64,000 nucleotides of DNA from Escarpia spicata (GCA_963995525.1 OZ023210.1:8985603-9049602); one strand, 5' to 3'. Positions 1 through 15,179 are shown, numbered from the stretch's first letter. The notes: a model not told the origin generated them from the sequence alone. Numbers and translations: made by a program.

Positions 1-1
1 C

Positions 2-3045
<3,044 letters not shown>

Positions 3046-4455
3046 GTATGTTTGCGTTAATCCCTTGTTCAATACTATTACGTGGTGTGACTATAAAATA
3101 AGTTCAACGCAGAGGGTCACATGTAGAAAATGTTGAACACCACGCCAGAAGTTAAAATCTCAATTGATGTCAATAGAAAGTGAACAAAAGTACGAGGCGT
3201 GATCATATATACAATGAAAACAATGTGGATACTGCCAGAATGTCAGACATCAAATTTCTTATTTTGGCAGAAATGCATACCTTATAATCTCAATTTTAAA
3301 TGTCCAGTTTATTTTCCTCGACAAACAATCCAGCACTAATAAAATACCTGCATCTACGAACACATATATTAAAAACAACAGACAACATGAGTTAAAATTA
3401 TCTCGTTCTAAAGCGTTGCGTTTTAAAGGTTGCTTACATTTTTGCAATAAATCAAAAACTGCTAAAGCTATTTTACTAAATGAGGTAACATTTTAAAGCT
3501 TGTAATCTGTGGATTCCAAAAAAATACAAAACACAGCTTCACGATGTTGTGTTTTAACACCCACGGTGCTGCAGCAGGTCACATATGGTGCGATGTTATC
3601 ATAAATAATCAGGCATGTTGGACACCGGAAGTCACTATTACTATCACGTGATGATTTTGAGCGTACATTTACGTACATGCATGGCAGACATGTTAATGGC
3701 ATTACGAATATAATTTTTATATTACTTAGTGCAACAATATATGATATGGTTACGCGTTATTGGTGTCTGTTCAAAATGGGGGCGCTAAATTGTGAAATAC
3801 ATGTGGTGTTTGATTGTTGTATTTCTAGTGATATGTATGCTAACCATATAATATGTTACCTCAATTACAGCTACAATTTCACACCTTTACCCGCTTTCTC
3901 CCTGTGCGGGGTTGCGGTCAATTACAGCAACAACACCGCTGTATAAAGTAACAGTTAGGTTTCATTACGAATACTATATACAAGCGTGGACGCGTGCTCG
4001 TAAGAAGGACATAGATATGCTGAACATTAGTACAGAGGAGAGCAACTAAAATTATTTCAACACTGAGAGTTTTTAATTAGTTCCAAATATGTATAAAAGA
4101 ATGTGGTTTGACAAAATAGAGACCAGGCGATTAAAAGGGAGATCAGAAAGAAGTAACTAAGATATGATGTGACTGCGAACATATTGACAGGAATATGTTT
4201 TTTCAGTCAAGAAAGTTAAAAGGATATATTAGATGGGCGGGGTACACATAGATACAAAAAGTTGTACTCTCGACAATCCAAAGGCTTTTTTGCCCACTTT
4301 CTAACTGGAGTTAATTCTCTGGATGGTAATCTAATTTTGTTGGGTTAAATATTGTTAGATTACTGTTGATACATTTAGCGTGTACTCATATCATTCATCA
4401 ATAAACATAAAACGTATACGATAACTCTGATTCGTGATATTATAACTAATTATCA
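3046..4455. other. AT-rich stretch downstream of the LU exons; one dispersed repeat
   Basis: Positions 3230-3400 match 53530-53695 (shared CCAGTTTATTTTCCTCGACAA and flanks) and form a dispersed repeat of unknown class. A short stretch open after an acceptor at 3867 reads to a stop near 3947 in more than one frame, none convincing. Nothing else is seen. Confidence 0.5.
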
Positions 4456-4459
4456 TCCA

Positions 4460-5960
4460 TGCATCAGTAATAATAATAATGATAAGATAACCGCTATTGC
4501 GCCTAAATCCTTGGAAACCAAGCTCTGAGGCGCATCAAGACAACATGATTGGTGAATCTTCAAAATCCATAAGCAGTATTCCAGTTGTCAACAGATGGGT
4601 CAAGGCGCTAGGGAGCTACGGTGGATAAGCAAGGTTGTAAAAGATAAGTCTTTAAATGACGACGGAATTTTGTTACATTTTCAACTGATCTAACACGAAG
4701 AGGGAGCATATTCCAAAGAGTTGGTGCAGCAACAGAAAAAGCCTTAGTTCCAATGTTAGTGTTGACTCGAGGAACAAAAAGTAGGTGGTCAGAACTAGAT
4801 GACCGAAGCTAGATAGGTTTTCTTACAGGAGTAAGCAGTGAATGCAAATATGATGGTTGCTTACTGAACAGTGCCTCATAACAGTACAAATCTTAAATAT
4901 TATACGATATCGTAAAGGAAGCTAATGCAAAGACTTCAAAAGTGGTACACAGCGAGAAAAACGAGGAGATCTTGTAATTACCTTTGCCAGACAGTTTTGG
5001 ACACATTGAAGTTTTGTAATATCCTTGCTAGCGATATTATAAAGGAGGGAATTGCAATAGTTAAGTCTGCTGCTAACGAGCGCTGTTGCAATTGTTTTAG
5101 CAACACAAACTGACATATACCGGCGAATATGGGGATGATCACGAATGTGATAAAACAGCAGCGACATGTGTTGTCGGAAATAGAAGTTACTAGCAAAGAC
5201 CATTCCTAGATTCCGCATTGAGGTTGCTTGCGAGATATCCTGATTCAAAATACGCGTAGGGTAAAAACATCAAGTTTACTACGCTGCATTGGAGCACCAA
5301 AATGATCAATTCAGTTTTACTTGCATTTAATTTCAATTTACTGCCAGTCAACCAGTGGAAGATGTCTTGGAGGCACTCGCTAAGTTGATTAAGAGAGCGC
5401 TTTGTATCCAGGGTAGCCAACGAAATGTAGATCTGAGTATCATCAGCATAAAGATGATGATCCAAGTTGTCTTTTTATAACAGAGCTTAGTGGCGTGGTG
5501 TAAAGAGTAAAAAGCATAGGCCCAGTAACAGAACCCCGGGGAACACCAAATAAAGTTGGCAGTGCAGCTGAAAATCAGTTTCTAATATTTATGGTTTGGT
5601 ATCTATCAGTTAGGTATGAAGAAAACCAGCTTAGAGCTGTCATAGATATGCCATGCCGTACCACCTTAGTAAGTGTTCAATGAGAATGTTGTGTTCAATC
5701 GTGTCAAAAGCGGTAGAGAGATCTAGTAAGGTAAGTGCAGGCACTTTAATTAATGTTCAAGTTAATATCATTGTGAACCTTTAAGAGGGCAGTCACTGTT
5801 GAATAAAACAGTATATATGCTGATTGTGACACACTAGTTAAGGCATTTGTGCTAATGTGAGACCTTGGACGACTTGTTACAACCTTTTGTAGTATTTTGG
5901 AAATAAAGCTGAGGTTATAAATAGGTATATAACTGTTTAGGTCTTGTTTAATAATAAAAA
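4460..5960 (-). mobile_element. L2/CR1-like LINE, 3' half, degenerate
   Basis: Read on the minus strand, a reverse transcriptase remains: a PRGSVTGPMLF-type motif near 5530, then YADDTQIYISL near 5440 (the catalytic YADD box), then LKLNASKTE. A C-terminal part near 4700-4800 resembles GTKAFSVAAPTLWNMLP. These sit in different frames with stops, so the copy is dead. The 3' end is close to an (ATT)n tract at 4466-4482, typical of tails of this LINE group. No endonuclease part was recognised. Confidence 0.75.
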
Positions 5961-6117
5961 ACTATACATTGACGTATCACTTATAATGAACAAGTATATA
6001 TATATATTGACTGAATATATCGGCAAGTCACCGGATATGCTTAATTATGTACATGTATCCTTAACATAGACATAGCTATTTTCGCAACTACATATCTAAG
6101 AATTATGATACAAAAAA

Positions 6118-6330
6118 GTATGTAAATTCTTATATAACGCAGTATCTAGTCTTCAGGACTGCTCAAAGCGATTTACACTTTACTCCTTGGCAGACCTGTC
6201 CAATCAAACGCCATCTCAGCTTCTCTGGGAAGCATTCAGCCATGATGCAATTAATGCGTGAAGACTATTCGTACATAAATATCCACCACTGTCTATAACC
6301 AGGTACTCATTCATGAGTGAACTGAAGCAA
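6118..6330 (-). mobile_element. SINE copy (tail portion) of a tRNA-derived family
   Basis: The plus strand reads ATTCTTATATAACGCAGTATC through CAGGACTGCTCAAAGCG and AAGCATTCAGCCATGATGCA to AGGTACTCATTCATG. The same order of blocks occurs at 54254-54582 and partly at 55815-55935 and 56696-56780. The tRNA-like head seen at 54516-54582 is missing here; a 44-bp minisatellite follows. Confidence 0.7.
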
Positions 6331-6340
6331 TTTAGTTGTA

Positions 6341-6656
6341 CGTCGGACGTCTGCCTGTGTTGTAGGTGTGTTCACTGTGCTGCACATCGGACGTCAGTCT
6401 GTGTTGTATGTGTGTTCACTGTGCTGCACGTCGGACGTCTGCCCGTGTTGTATGTGTGTTCACTGTGCTGCACGTCGGACGTCTGCCCGTGTTATAGGTG
6501 TGTTCTCTGTGCTGCACGTCGGACGTGTGTCTGTGTTGTAGATGTGTTCAATGTGCTGCACGTCGGACGTCTACCTGTGTTGTAGGTGTGTTCACTGTGC
6601 TGCACGTCGGACGTCTGTCTGTGTTGTAGGTGTGTTCACTGTGCTGCACGTCGGAC
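6341..6656. repeat. 44-bp minisatellite, about seven copies
   Basis: CGTCGGACGT recurs at 6341, 6385, 6429, 6473, 6517, 6561, 6605 and 6649, exactly 44 bases apart. Since 44 is not a multiple of three, the open frame across it shifts meaning in each copy, so it is not evidence of a gene. Confidence 0.92.
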
Positions 6657-6852
6657 AAATGCAACACGGGAAGTTTTACGGAGAGCGAGAACAGCGCAAG
6701 GAACCCCTTCAGCGGCCATTTCCTCGCAGCAGTCGCAACAATCGTTGTCTGGCTCACCAAGTAGGAAGCACCATATCTTGTTCGCGTCTACGTCCAGTTT
6801 CCGTCCTTTGCGGAGACGTATTGCGCTACGGACTGCTATGGATACTGACTGA
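6657..6852 (+). other. Ser/Arg-rich open segment after the 44-bp array, possibly an exon
   Basis: The frame ending at the TGA near 6850 reads TREVLRRARTAQGTPSAA, then a Ser/Gln-rich run and RPLRRRIALRTAMDTD. The composition is protein-like, unlike its surroundings, and GC is locally higher. I recognise no domain. It could be a terminal exon whose acceptor lies in or before the repeat, or chance. Confidence 0.2.
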
Positions 6853-6944
6853 TACTATGCCGAAGCAGACGACATATTGTATGGCCCTTCAATACCCATA
6901 CAAGAAGAAATTCCTTTAGTTTATATATACACACACGCACACAT

Positions 6945-7035
6945 ACACATATTCGACGTATGTGGTAGACATAGTATATGATATATTATATAATTATTAT
7001 ATATCCCATACTGTGTGTCTACCACATACGTCAAA
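6945..7035. repeat. Short palindromic element
   Basis: GACGTATGTGGTAGACA near 6955 is mirrored by TGTCTACCACATACGTC near 7017, around an AT-rich centre. It has the shape of a small MITE or hairpin. Confidence 0.65.
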
Positions 7036-7194
7036 TTCGGAGTCACATGAGTCTGTCTACTGGCATTAGAAATGCAATGTTAACTGCATTAAATAGTTGC
7101 CGTCTTGGCTAGACTAAATTGAAACTCACAGTTAAGCAACATTGCGAAAAGAGACTTAGCTAACGCTAAAGAGGACAACATTGTTTACAACCTG

Positions 7195-7760
7195 TTCTAT
7201 TCAGGTCTCTTTATTACCGTCATCACCCCTACTTAGACAATTGCACAGACTTTCTATCAAACAAAATGTAAACTATACATCATTTTATATCGTGTCCTTT
7301 CTACACAATAAATCTTTGGCTAGCCTCTCTCGTTTTACAGATATCCAAAGGTAGCTTAGTCTGTCTGCCTCACAATAACTGTTTTGTTCCTAAACGTAAG
7401 CTTAACATAGACAACCGTGATTTCGCAATAGCTGCACCAAGATATGAATGGAACTCTCCACCTCTTTATTATCATATGAAACCATAGCTATCTTCCGTAA
7501 AAAAATCAAGACGTATTTATTCGAAATTACATTTTCATTTAATATATGAGGTTGGAACCATAGATAATAGAGGCGTTTGGGGAATACTTATAATGTGAGA
7601 TAATGCATTTTCACCCTAAATCTCCAGCGGTCCCTTGTTTTACTGGTGACGTAACGCAAAAATTATTACAGATTCTTGATTATTGCGACACTGAGCTTAG
7701 ATTCCCGTGGCGATAAATAGAACTATATTATTATTATTTGTGCAAGGCTGTATACTGCAT
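7195..7760 (+). mobile_element. L2-like LINE 3' fragment
   Basis: A degenerate C-terminal reverse-transcriptase tail can be read: HPYLDNCTDFL, then RDFAIAAPRYEWNSPPL (compare the usual FSVAAPRLWNSLP), then KKSRRIYSKL. It ends near an ATT-rich tract at 7727, like the minus-strand copy at 4460. Several frameshifts and stops are present. Confidence 0.6.
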
Positions 7761-8515
7761 AACAATTATGTATTAATGTAAATGTGTGCCAGAGAGTGCT
7801 AAAGTAACGTCCCTTTGCAAAAGGTGTATTATTAATTAAGAAGTGTACCATATTTGTTTGCACTAGTGTACAGTATATTTCCGCCACATAACCTGTCCTT
7901 TATTGAGTGTTAAAGCTGTGTTTACACCGCTAAAATGGCATTGTGTTATACGCCAAAACAATGTACACACCTGGCAGTGTTTAATTTGATTGGCACCTAC
8001 TGTTGGATCTTCTAAAATTAGTTTCGTTTCATAAAGAATCCCTTTCCGACCTTTTGACGACTGTTGTCTGCTATTTTTACTTGTACCTGCTGTTCACCCC
8101 TGTTATTTTATAATCCCCCTTCACATTTTCCAACCTGCCACCTTACACAACAATCATTTATCATTATTAGTATACACTACTATAATAATGTAAGTCAGTG
8201 CTACATATGGTGTTGATCGACTGATGTGTCTACCAGTAAATGCCATTGATTTATTCACATCTACATTTCACTGTATGCATGTAATTATATGTTTATTAAT
8301 GCTCGTCAGGCAAGATTAAGCTTGCTATGTTAGTTGCGGTACCTGGCAACCAAGAACGTGCTGTACCCTAAACACAAGTAACATGATGAACAAATTAAGG
8401 TTTATTTGATTGATGCGTGTGCATCTTGCTTGACTGTACATGTATATATACGGATATAAAGGTATTAAGTTTGATTGTACTTTATCGAGAGAAAAAAATG
8501 TAGTATACAATTACA
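7761..8515. other. AT-rich, nothing recognised
   Basis: I see no convincing exon, repeat unit or RNA gene here. Confidence 0.5.
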
Positions 8516-8517
8516 CA

Positions 8518-8520
8518 CAC

Positions 8521-8564
<44 letters not shown>

Positions 8565-8575
8565 AAATATATATC
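8518..8575. repeat. (AT)n microsatellite
   Basis: About 40 bases of pure TA followed by GTGTAAATATATAT. Confidence 0.95.
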
Positions 8576-8900
8576 TTCACCGACCGTGTACCAATGTACC
8601 GAATTCGGGTATATTAAATTTGGCCTTTGTATTATATCGATCTTGCTGGTCACAGTAAACATAAAACACGAGTGGCATTGTGCTTACGTGTAAAGCATTG
8701 CTCTTTCACCAAGGTCAACGTCATACGAATAACGCGGTGGCTACGTAGGCCTACATGTCGTCACTTTGTTCGTTGTCAATGATATTGTTATTGTGAGTTA
8801 TTCAATCATCTTTCCTTTGTACGACATTAGAGATGTTATGTTAAAAGAAAACTGCGCGTCAAGACGAATTTAATTAGGCCACTACATGTTTGCATTACAG

Positions 8901-9183
8901 TGTGTGTGGGGGGTGTGGGTGTATGTGTGCGTATGTGTATGTGTTGAGTGCGTGCGTGCGTGCGTACGTGTCTGTGCGTGAGAGCGTATCTGTGCGTGTG
9001 TTCTTGTGTATGGCGGTATGTATGTACGTACGCATGGACGTATGTGCGTATATACGTAAGTACGTGTGTACGTATGTACGCATGCACGCATACACGCGTG
9101 TTCGTACCCATGTACGCATGTTTGCATGTACACATGTTTGTGCGTACGTATATGTGTTTATATGCAAGCACACACACGCACGC

Positions 9184-9248
<65 letters not shown>
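8901..9248. repeat. Alternating purine-pyrimidine tract, GT-rich then CA-rich
   Basis: The first part is GT/GC/GTAC alternation and the last 80 bases are CA repeats. Nearly every step alternates purine and pyrimidine, and the two halves are partly complementary. Reading frames over it are artefacts of the repeat. Confidence 0.9.
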
Positions 9249-9249
9249 A

Positions 9250-10279
9250 ATGTCAGGGTCTCTCCATTAACACCGGCCGGGCTTTACCAGCAATACTAGC
9301 AACATGTGTTAGCGCACGAATCTGACTAGTATTGCGATCACTGGTGAGTGTGAACGTAACTATGATGTCATCGTTGTTAACTGTACAATGTCGACCTATA
9401 TTGATTACTGGAGCAGTTTTGGAGGCGCCATATCTTAGCGTCGTTTGGACCACTCCCGTAAGTGTTGATGAATGGAATCCAGACCACGTAATTACGTGTG
9501 GTTGGCAACACAAAGGGTGACCTGTGTTAATGAATGAATCGGAACAGGAAGCGCTGGCGTCATACACTGCAAGAATTGCTCGCTTGACAAGACTCGATCA
9601 ATTCATTACAGTATTTTGGCAGTGTCTGCTGTGAATGAGTCCAATTTAAAAGTCTATAACGAACAGCGCGCCACAAAACCGCCTCTGACAACCAATGTCC
9701 TTCAACTGCCTGAAACGTCAACTATAACTGTGGTAATGTACTACATGTATGTTTAGCGTGTGACCTCATGTAAACATACTCCATAAAGCACAATTAGGTA
9801 CTGGCATTGGTTAATTTGTGACTACAATTAATTCGTTGGAATAGCATTACCAGTTAAATGTGCTGGCTAGTGGCGTCCCCTCGTTTATTGACAAGTGTTG
9901 CCTTTCATGTGCTATGGCGTCGGAACCGGAGGTGCTTGGGGTTAAGCCCCCAATATTTGATATTTGTAATGCGAGTGCTGGAGATATGAGTACCCCCATA
10001 TTTAGGGAAAAGGTGCATTTGGGGGTTATTGGATAGTCTTGAGGTGGGTTTTTAGACAACCTCAAGGGAGGTTTTCGGAGAACCTCAATGTGGTGTTTAG
10101 AACCTCAGGGGGTTGCAATTATAGGTATTTGGTGAGCTTCAGCTCCCCGAATATTCACCACCTTGCGACACCAATGACACAGCTAAAATATGCCGTCATC
10201 TTTTTGAATATTTTGGCTGGCAACAAAGCTAACTTGATCGCAGAATATCAGTCATGCGACAAACAAACGTATCACCAAC
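9250..10279. other. Between CA tract and chitinase exon 3: no exon found
   Basis: 9255-9470 looks like part of an interspersed repeat, by composition only. I searched the minus strand here for the next chitinase exon (the DGLDLDWEYP-type motif) and did not find it. Confidence 0.4.
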
Positions 10280-12542
10280 CTGGTACTAATGAATTCTGCC
10301 CGGTTCGCTGCTGTTGCCAACATGGCCGTCATGAGAGTCGTGTCGAAGTTCCAGCCTCCCACCGCCAGGGATGTCTTCAGTGCTGGGTTCGATTGCTTCA
10401 GTTGGTTCAAGCGGGTGTACCTGCGTGAATAGTCAGAATTCAGTCAATTTAGTTGACCTATATATATATATATTCCTAAAAGCAGGATATGTAGACCGCT
10501 CCATTATGAGAGATGGGATATAGAACATCCGAAAAACTCAAAATCACCACAATATGTTTTGTGCAAATAATTCAACAGTGTTCGGTTTGAACTTGCGTTT
10601 AGACTTTCCGCATTTGATACACAGCTGTTGGCATTTCCTTGTGGTTAGGTTCGTACAATAAACGTTTCAGCGACGGTGTGTGTATTTTGTTTGTTATCGC
10701 GATTCAGCTATTTACACCGAAGATGGCTTCTTGCGCACCGCCAGACATTTCTACGAAGGTTTCCACGAGGAGTAACTAATGTTGTCTAGCAGATAGCGCC
10801 AGAGATTTTTCTGATAATTTACTTCTGCCCCCAGTAGCCACGCCCTACTTACATGGCTTCGTCGTTCGACTCTATCGGCGCTAGCTGGTTACCGATCATC
10901 TTCGCGAAGGCAAACACGACGTGGGAGCAGAGAGACGGGTCTACGTCCTCTGGAAAGAACTTCCCGATCCCAGTCCTATACTGCGCCCAATTCGTGTAGT
11001 AACACACGCGCTTGTACGTCACTCCTGCAACAGCACAGCCACTTTCAGAATGTCGGCTCTCGGTGACTCATAAGGTTGATTTTACCCGAGGCGACATCGT
11101 AACTGCTACGAGGTGATGGCTACGCTCTCTAACTATAATCTAGCTACTGTGTATGTATGTGTGTGTGCGTGTGTGTGTTGAGTGTTTCCTCCTACACGGT
11201 TTGCATCGGAACAAACAACGGTCCTTTTAATAACGTTTATTTGTTTGTTCCTTGGCTCGGAATCAGCATTGGTGATAATTATTAATTGACAATTACTGTG
11301 GGACCGCACTATTAAGGTCACCTTTTGAAACTTGGCAAAAGTTACCTGAATGGCGAGTAGTATTAGCCAGACTAGTTTCCTATACTACACTGTTACTGAA
11401 ATAATTTGGGACTCTCCTGGAGTGACCTTAATTGCGAGGTGGCTATATTACCGAGGTGACCGTATAGCGAGGCTGAATAATTATAAATAGGCAGTTCGCT
11501 TAATTGTTTTTTCTTGAGCGTTGACGTTTCCCTCCTAGACGGGTTGCACAGGAACAAAGAACGGTCTTTTTAATAAAAATTAGTTGTTTGTTGCTTGTTT
11601 CAAAATCAGCATGGGTGGTAATTATTAATAGGCAATTCTAATTATTAATAGGCAATTCGCTTAATTGTTTTTCTTGAGCGTTAACGTTTTCCTTGACGGT
11701 TTGCATCGAAACAAACAAAGCTCCTTTTAGTAAAGTTTGGTTGTCTAATTGGTTAGAAATCAGCATGGGTGGTAATTATTAATAGGCAATTATAATCATT
11801 AAGAGGCGGTTCGCTTAATTGTTTTCTTGCGCGTGGGGATATCGCGACAAGGCTGAACACCAAACTATCTGGCGTCAACAGACTTGTTTATGTTTGAGCT
11901 TGTTGTTTACTTCTAGCGGTAGACAAAGTTTACTTGCGAACAACTTCGCCGACTTACTAAACTCAACCTTCAACGTATTTATTCTAGTTTCAAGAGCAGT
12001 ATATCGATTAATATAAAAAACGAAGAAAAGACATAATAGTAAACAAACGATCAATTACATCAACATAATAACATTTTATTTGCACTATTGAAAATAGTTA
12101 ACGAACTGAAGAAAACGAAAATTAATTTACATTCTAGAAACAGTGTTTGATCTTATTGACAAAGTTACCAGGCATATCACGTGTACGAAGCTGACATACG
12201 TTCGATCTAACTAGTGAAGTGTTCACACATGGATCTAATAATGGAAACATTAATTGACATCATTACACCACGAAAGACAATTAATCTTGTACAAAACGGC
12301 TACATAATTCCGAAGTTTACCAAATACAATCACAACACTAATTAAGAGGCTATTTTAACTTAAAACCCATTCGATTTACTTTCAGGGCTGAGATTCAAGA
12401 AAAATAAATAAAATGTGATGAAGTAGATTATTTTAGATGGTGAACAGTATGTATCCAAGCCTTTGTAACGGTTAAAATACTTACCGCTCGCAGCATTGAC
12501 GAATGTAGATAAGATCAGCAGAAACACGAAACGGACCTTCAT
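10280..12542 (-). CDS. GH18 chitinase, first three exons only
   Basis: The minus-strand exons are 12485-12542, 10853-11024 and 10280-10420. Exon 1 encodes a signal peptide (MKVRFVFLLILSTFVNAAS) and ends at a GTAAGT donor with one spare base. Exon 2 completes that codon and reads VTYKRVCYYTNWAQYR, then GKFFPEDVDPSLCSHVVFAFA, the classic beta-1/beta-2 start of family-18 chitinases. Exon 3 joins in phase and carries LKTSLAVGGWNF, the SxGG motif of the barrel, ending at AG|GTTGGT. The protein should be secreted and cleave chitin, but the exon with the catalytic DxxDxDxE motif and everything after it was not found between here and the convergent gene at 1-3045. The gene is therefore either a truncated relic or has a long, repeat-filled intron with diverged exons. 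The family call is strong; functionality is doubtful. Confidence 0.75.
11178..11830. repeat. Three diverged copies of a 120-150-bp repeat, in a chitinase intron
   Basis: A block running from TTGAGYGTT..ACGGTTTGCAT through CAGCATKGGTGGTAATTATTAAT occurs at about 11178-11297, 11515-11655 and 11660-11800. Between the first two copies, 11405-11480 matches the sequence interrupted by the piggyBac element at 46311. The chitinase intron from 11831 to 12484 shows nothing else. Confidence 0.7.
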
Positions 12543-12622
12543 CGCTATTGTTTAAGTCTAATTCGAACGTTGTTACGAAGTACAAGCAGCAGATTGTACT
12601 GTTGATGTCCGACAAAGTAGGC

Positions 12623-12632
12623 GATATTTATC
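12623..12632 (-). promoter_or_regulatory. Possible TATA box of the chitinase gene
   Basis: GATAAATATC on the minus strand lies about 80 bases upstream of the exon-1 ATG. The spacing suits a short 5' untranslated region. Inferred from position only. Confidence 0.3.
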
Positions 12633-13489
12633 GCGTTTCAACCGGACGAGTCTATTACAAAAGGGTATAGCAGTACGTCAGTCACTGTATCAGTTTCTCA
12701 ATCGCACAGTATTCAATTTCGCAAAGTTCACACTTAAAGACAATTAAAAACACAAAAGTATCACAACATTGCTATTTTTCATCGAAATTGAGATGTTGAA
12801 TTATCATCATCTATCATAACTTTTTTTGATTGTCGCCTCGCCTATATTTTGATTGATGAATTTGTTTGCGTCGGTAGCATTTGTGAAATTATAGGTTACA
12901 TATTTTCGCATTCTAGTCGATATCACCAATGAACGACATATTTATCGGCGACCTTCTACTTCTAGGACAGCAGCTACCCAGTTGTGAGACGTCGAGATTG
13001 GTTTTGGAGGTAGGATGTCCGTCGTCCCCGTATCAAACGGCTGTTCTCGAGTGAAAGGGGACAATGACGAACTCCACAACTACAGGACACGCCATGCAGA
13101 GGTACTGCATATACTGATTTCAAAAACCAACGTATTGTATAAAACCATTAGACATCGAAGTGTAAAACGGTGTAGCTATATGGCAACGACAGTGGATTGT
13201 ACGTATGTATTTGTAACGCTTAAATGTCATCTCGAGAGATTTTTTTCAGTAAATAGTATTAGCGACTTATATAATTAACATTCACTGTTGCATTTGTAAT
13301 GCGTGTATTCAATCGCAATTACATTACATCCTGCTATCTATTTCCATGTCCACCAAGCCAAATAAAATTAAAAAAATTCAATAAATTAGAAATTCCACAT
13401 GTTATGCTGTGCATCCGAACATTTTCGAATATGTATATTTTTGGCGCGCTTTTCGGGATGCCGAGATGTGACGTCACATATGACCCATA
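12633..13489. other. Upstream region of the chitinase gene
   Basis: A weak plus-strand candidate first exon starts at an ATG at 13015 and could end at GAG|GTACTG near 13101, but I recognise no protein in it. Otherwise nothing is seen. Confidence 0.3.
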
Positions 13490-15006
13490 GTCGCATCAGG
13501 CCGACCCTTTCCATGCATTCAGAGCATGTTTACAAGGATAGCTTTCGGATCGAAACGAACGTCAAAATGAGTTGTTATGCGATATTCCGATGTAATACAA
13601 ACACTAGTCATCATAGAGGAACAAGCAGTTATCTTACGGTTCCACATGAATCCAATTTTATTCAAAACAATTAATGCGAATGGGCCTACAAGTCGACTAG
13701 GTTTCGCCGAGCTTGGGCTCGTTTTTAGAATAATTATATCGGAAGCAATCAACGGGAGATAATCTACACTAATAAACATGCATAACAAACATATATTGTA
13801 TCCAGCTACAGAAAGTAACGTGTATAAATGTATAATCTTATAATCTTATTATATCACTAGAATATCGATGTATGAAAGAGGAGTTGTACAATTTATCATA
13901 ACAACTTAAATTAGTCAGCAAATTTCTATCGGTCCTACTAGCTCAGTTGGTAAAGGCATTGATTCCTTGTCATTTATTTTGTAATCGGGCGACGCCGGTT
14001 CAATCCCGACACCAAACCATTGATTTTTTCTTTACACTTTTTTTGTTTATGTTTTCACGAAGTCATATAAACCAAATAATTGTTATACTATGATGCACTG
14101 TTTGTAAATATTTTAAAATAAAATATGGGAATTATATAACGATGTTTCTAAATTTTATTTATCCAAACAAATATAATGTAATGGATATAGAATTTATTCT
14201 CTGGGTGGCAATCTTGTTAAATCTTGTTAAATCTATTAACTGTATATATATATTGTACGGTAATATATTGTAATTATATATGTGAAAACAAATGGTGATC
14301 TGTCTGGATAAATAAAATTTAGAAACATCGTTATATATAATGACCATATTTTCATTTTTGTGGCGAATAAATAATTACTACAAAAATATTTACACACAGG
14401 GCATCATAGTATAACAATTATTCAGTTTAGATTATTCGTGAAAACATAAACAAACAAAAATTGTTAAAAAGTGTTAAAAACAATGGTTTGGTGTCGCGGT
14501 TGAACCTGCGTCGCCCGATTGCAAAATAAATGCCAAGGAAACAACGCGTTTACCAACTTAGCTAGCAGGACCGACAGAAATTAGCTGATTGATTTACTGT
14601 AAGTTGTTATGATAAATTGTACAACTCCTCCTTTATACATCGATATCCTAGTGATATTATGAGATTATACACGTTACTTTCTGTAGCTGGATACGATATA
14701 TGTTTGCTATGTATGTATATTGGTGTAGGTTATCTCCCGTTGGTTGCATTCGATATCATTATTCTGAAAACGAGCCCAAGCTCGGCGATACCTAGTCGAC
14801 TTGTAGGCTCATTCGCATTCATTGTTTTGAATAAAATTGAATTCATGTGGAACCGTAAGATAACTGCTTGTTCCTCTATGATGACTAGTGTTTGTATTAC
14901 ATCGGATTATATATTGCACAATAGCTCATTCTGACGCTCGTTTCGACCCAAAAACTATCCATGTAAACATGCTCTGAATGCATAGAAAGGGTCGGCCTGC
15001 TGCGAG
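13490..15006. mobile_element. 1.5-kb foldback element with a tRNA-like module in each arm
   Basis: 13490-14163 is an imperfect reverse complement of 14307-15006, with a loop of about 145 bases. The outer ends read GTCGCATCAGGCCGACCC and GGGTCGGCCTGCTGCGAG. Each arm holds a tRNA-like block (13931-14019 plus, 14497-14574 minus) with an A-box (TAGCTCAGTTGG) and a B-box (GGTTCAATCCC). There is no clear acceptor stem, so it is tRNA-derived rather than a working tRNA. No transposase frame is present. Confidence 0.75.
13931..14019 (+). repeat. tRNA-derived (SINE-like) module in the left foldback arm
   Basis: It begins GGTCCTACTAGCTCAGTTGG and contains GGTTCAATCCC, then ACACCAAACCA. The internal RNA polymerase III A and B boxes are intact by eye. 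The 5' and 3' ends do not pair into a seven-base acceptor stem. Confidence 0.55.
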
Positions 15007-15179
15007 ATACCACGTGATCGCCTAGCTCATTATTTTTTTGTTTTCCGCGGGAATCGCTACACAGACGGGTTTAAAATCGAATTTATGCTACAATTGTATT
15101 TTTCTGTATTTTTTTAATGTTCTCGAATGTTACATACAATGTTAAACTTTGTGTAAACATAGAAAACGGATGTTAGCTA

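Noticed and set aside
6313..6585. Cys-rich 90-codon frame
   Set aside because: It follows a 44-bp repeat whose length is not a multiple of three, so the three frames simply rotate.
13015..13101. Possible first exon (MSVVPVSNGCSRVKGDNDEL) head-to-head with the chitinase gene
   Set aside because: The donor is weak and no continuation or family was recognised.
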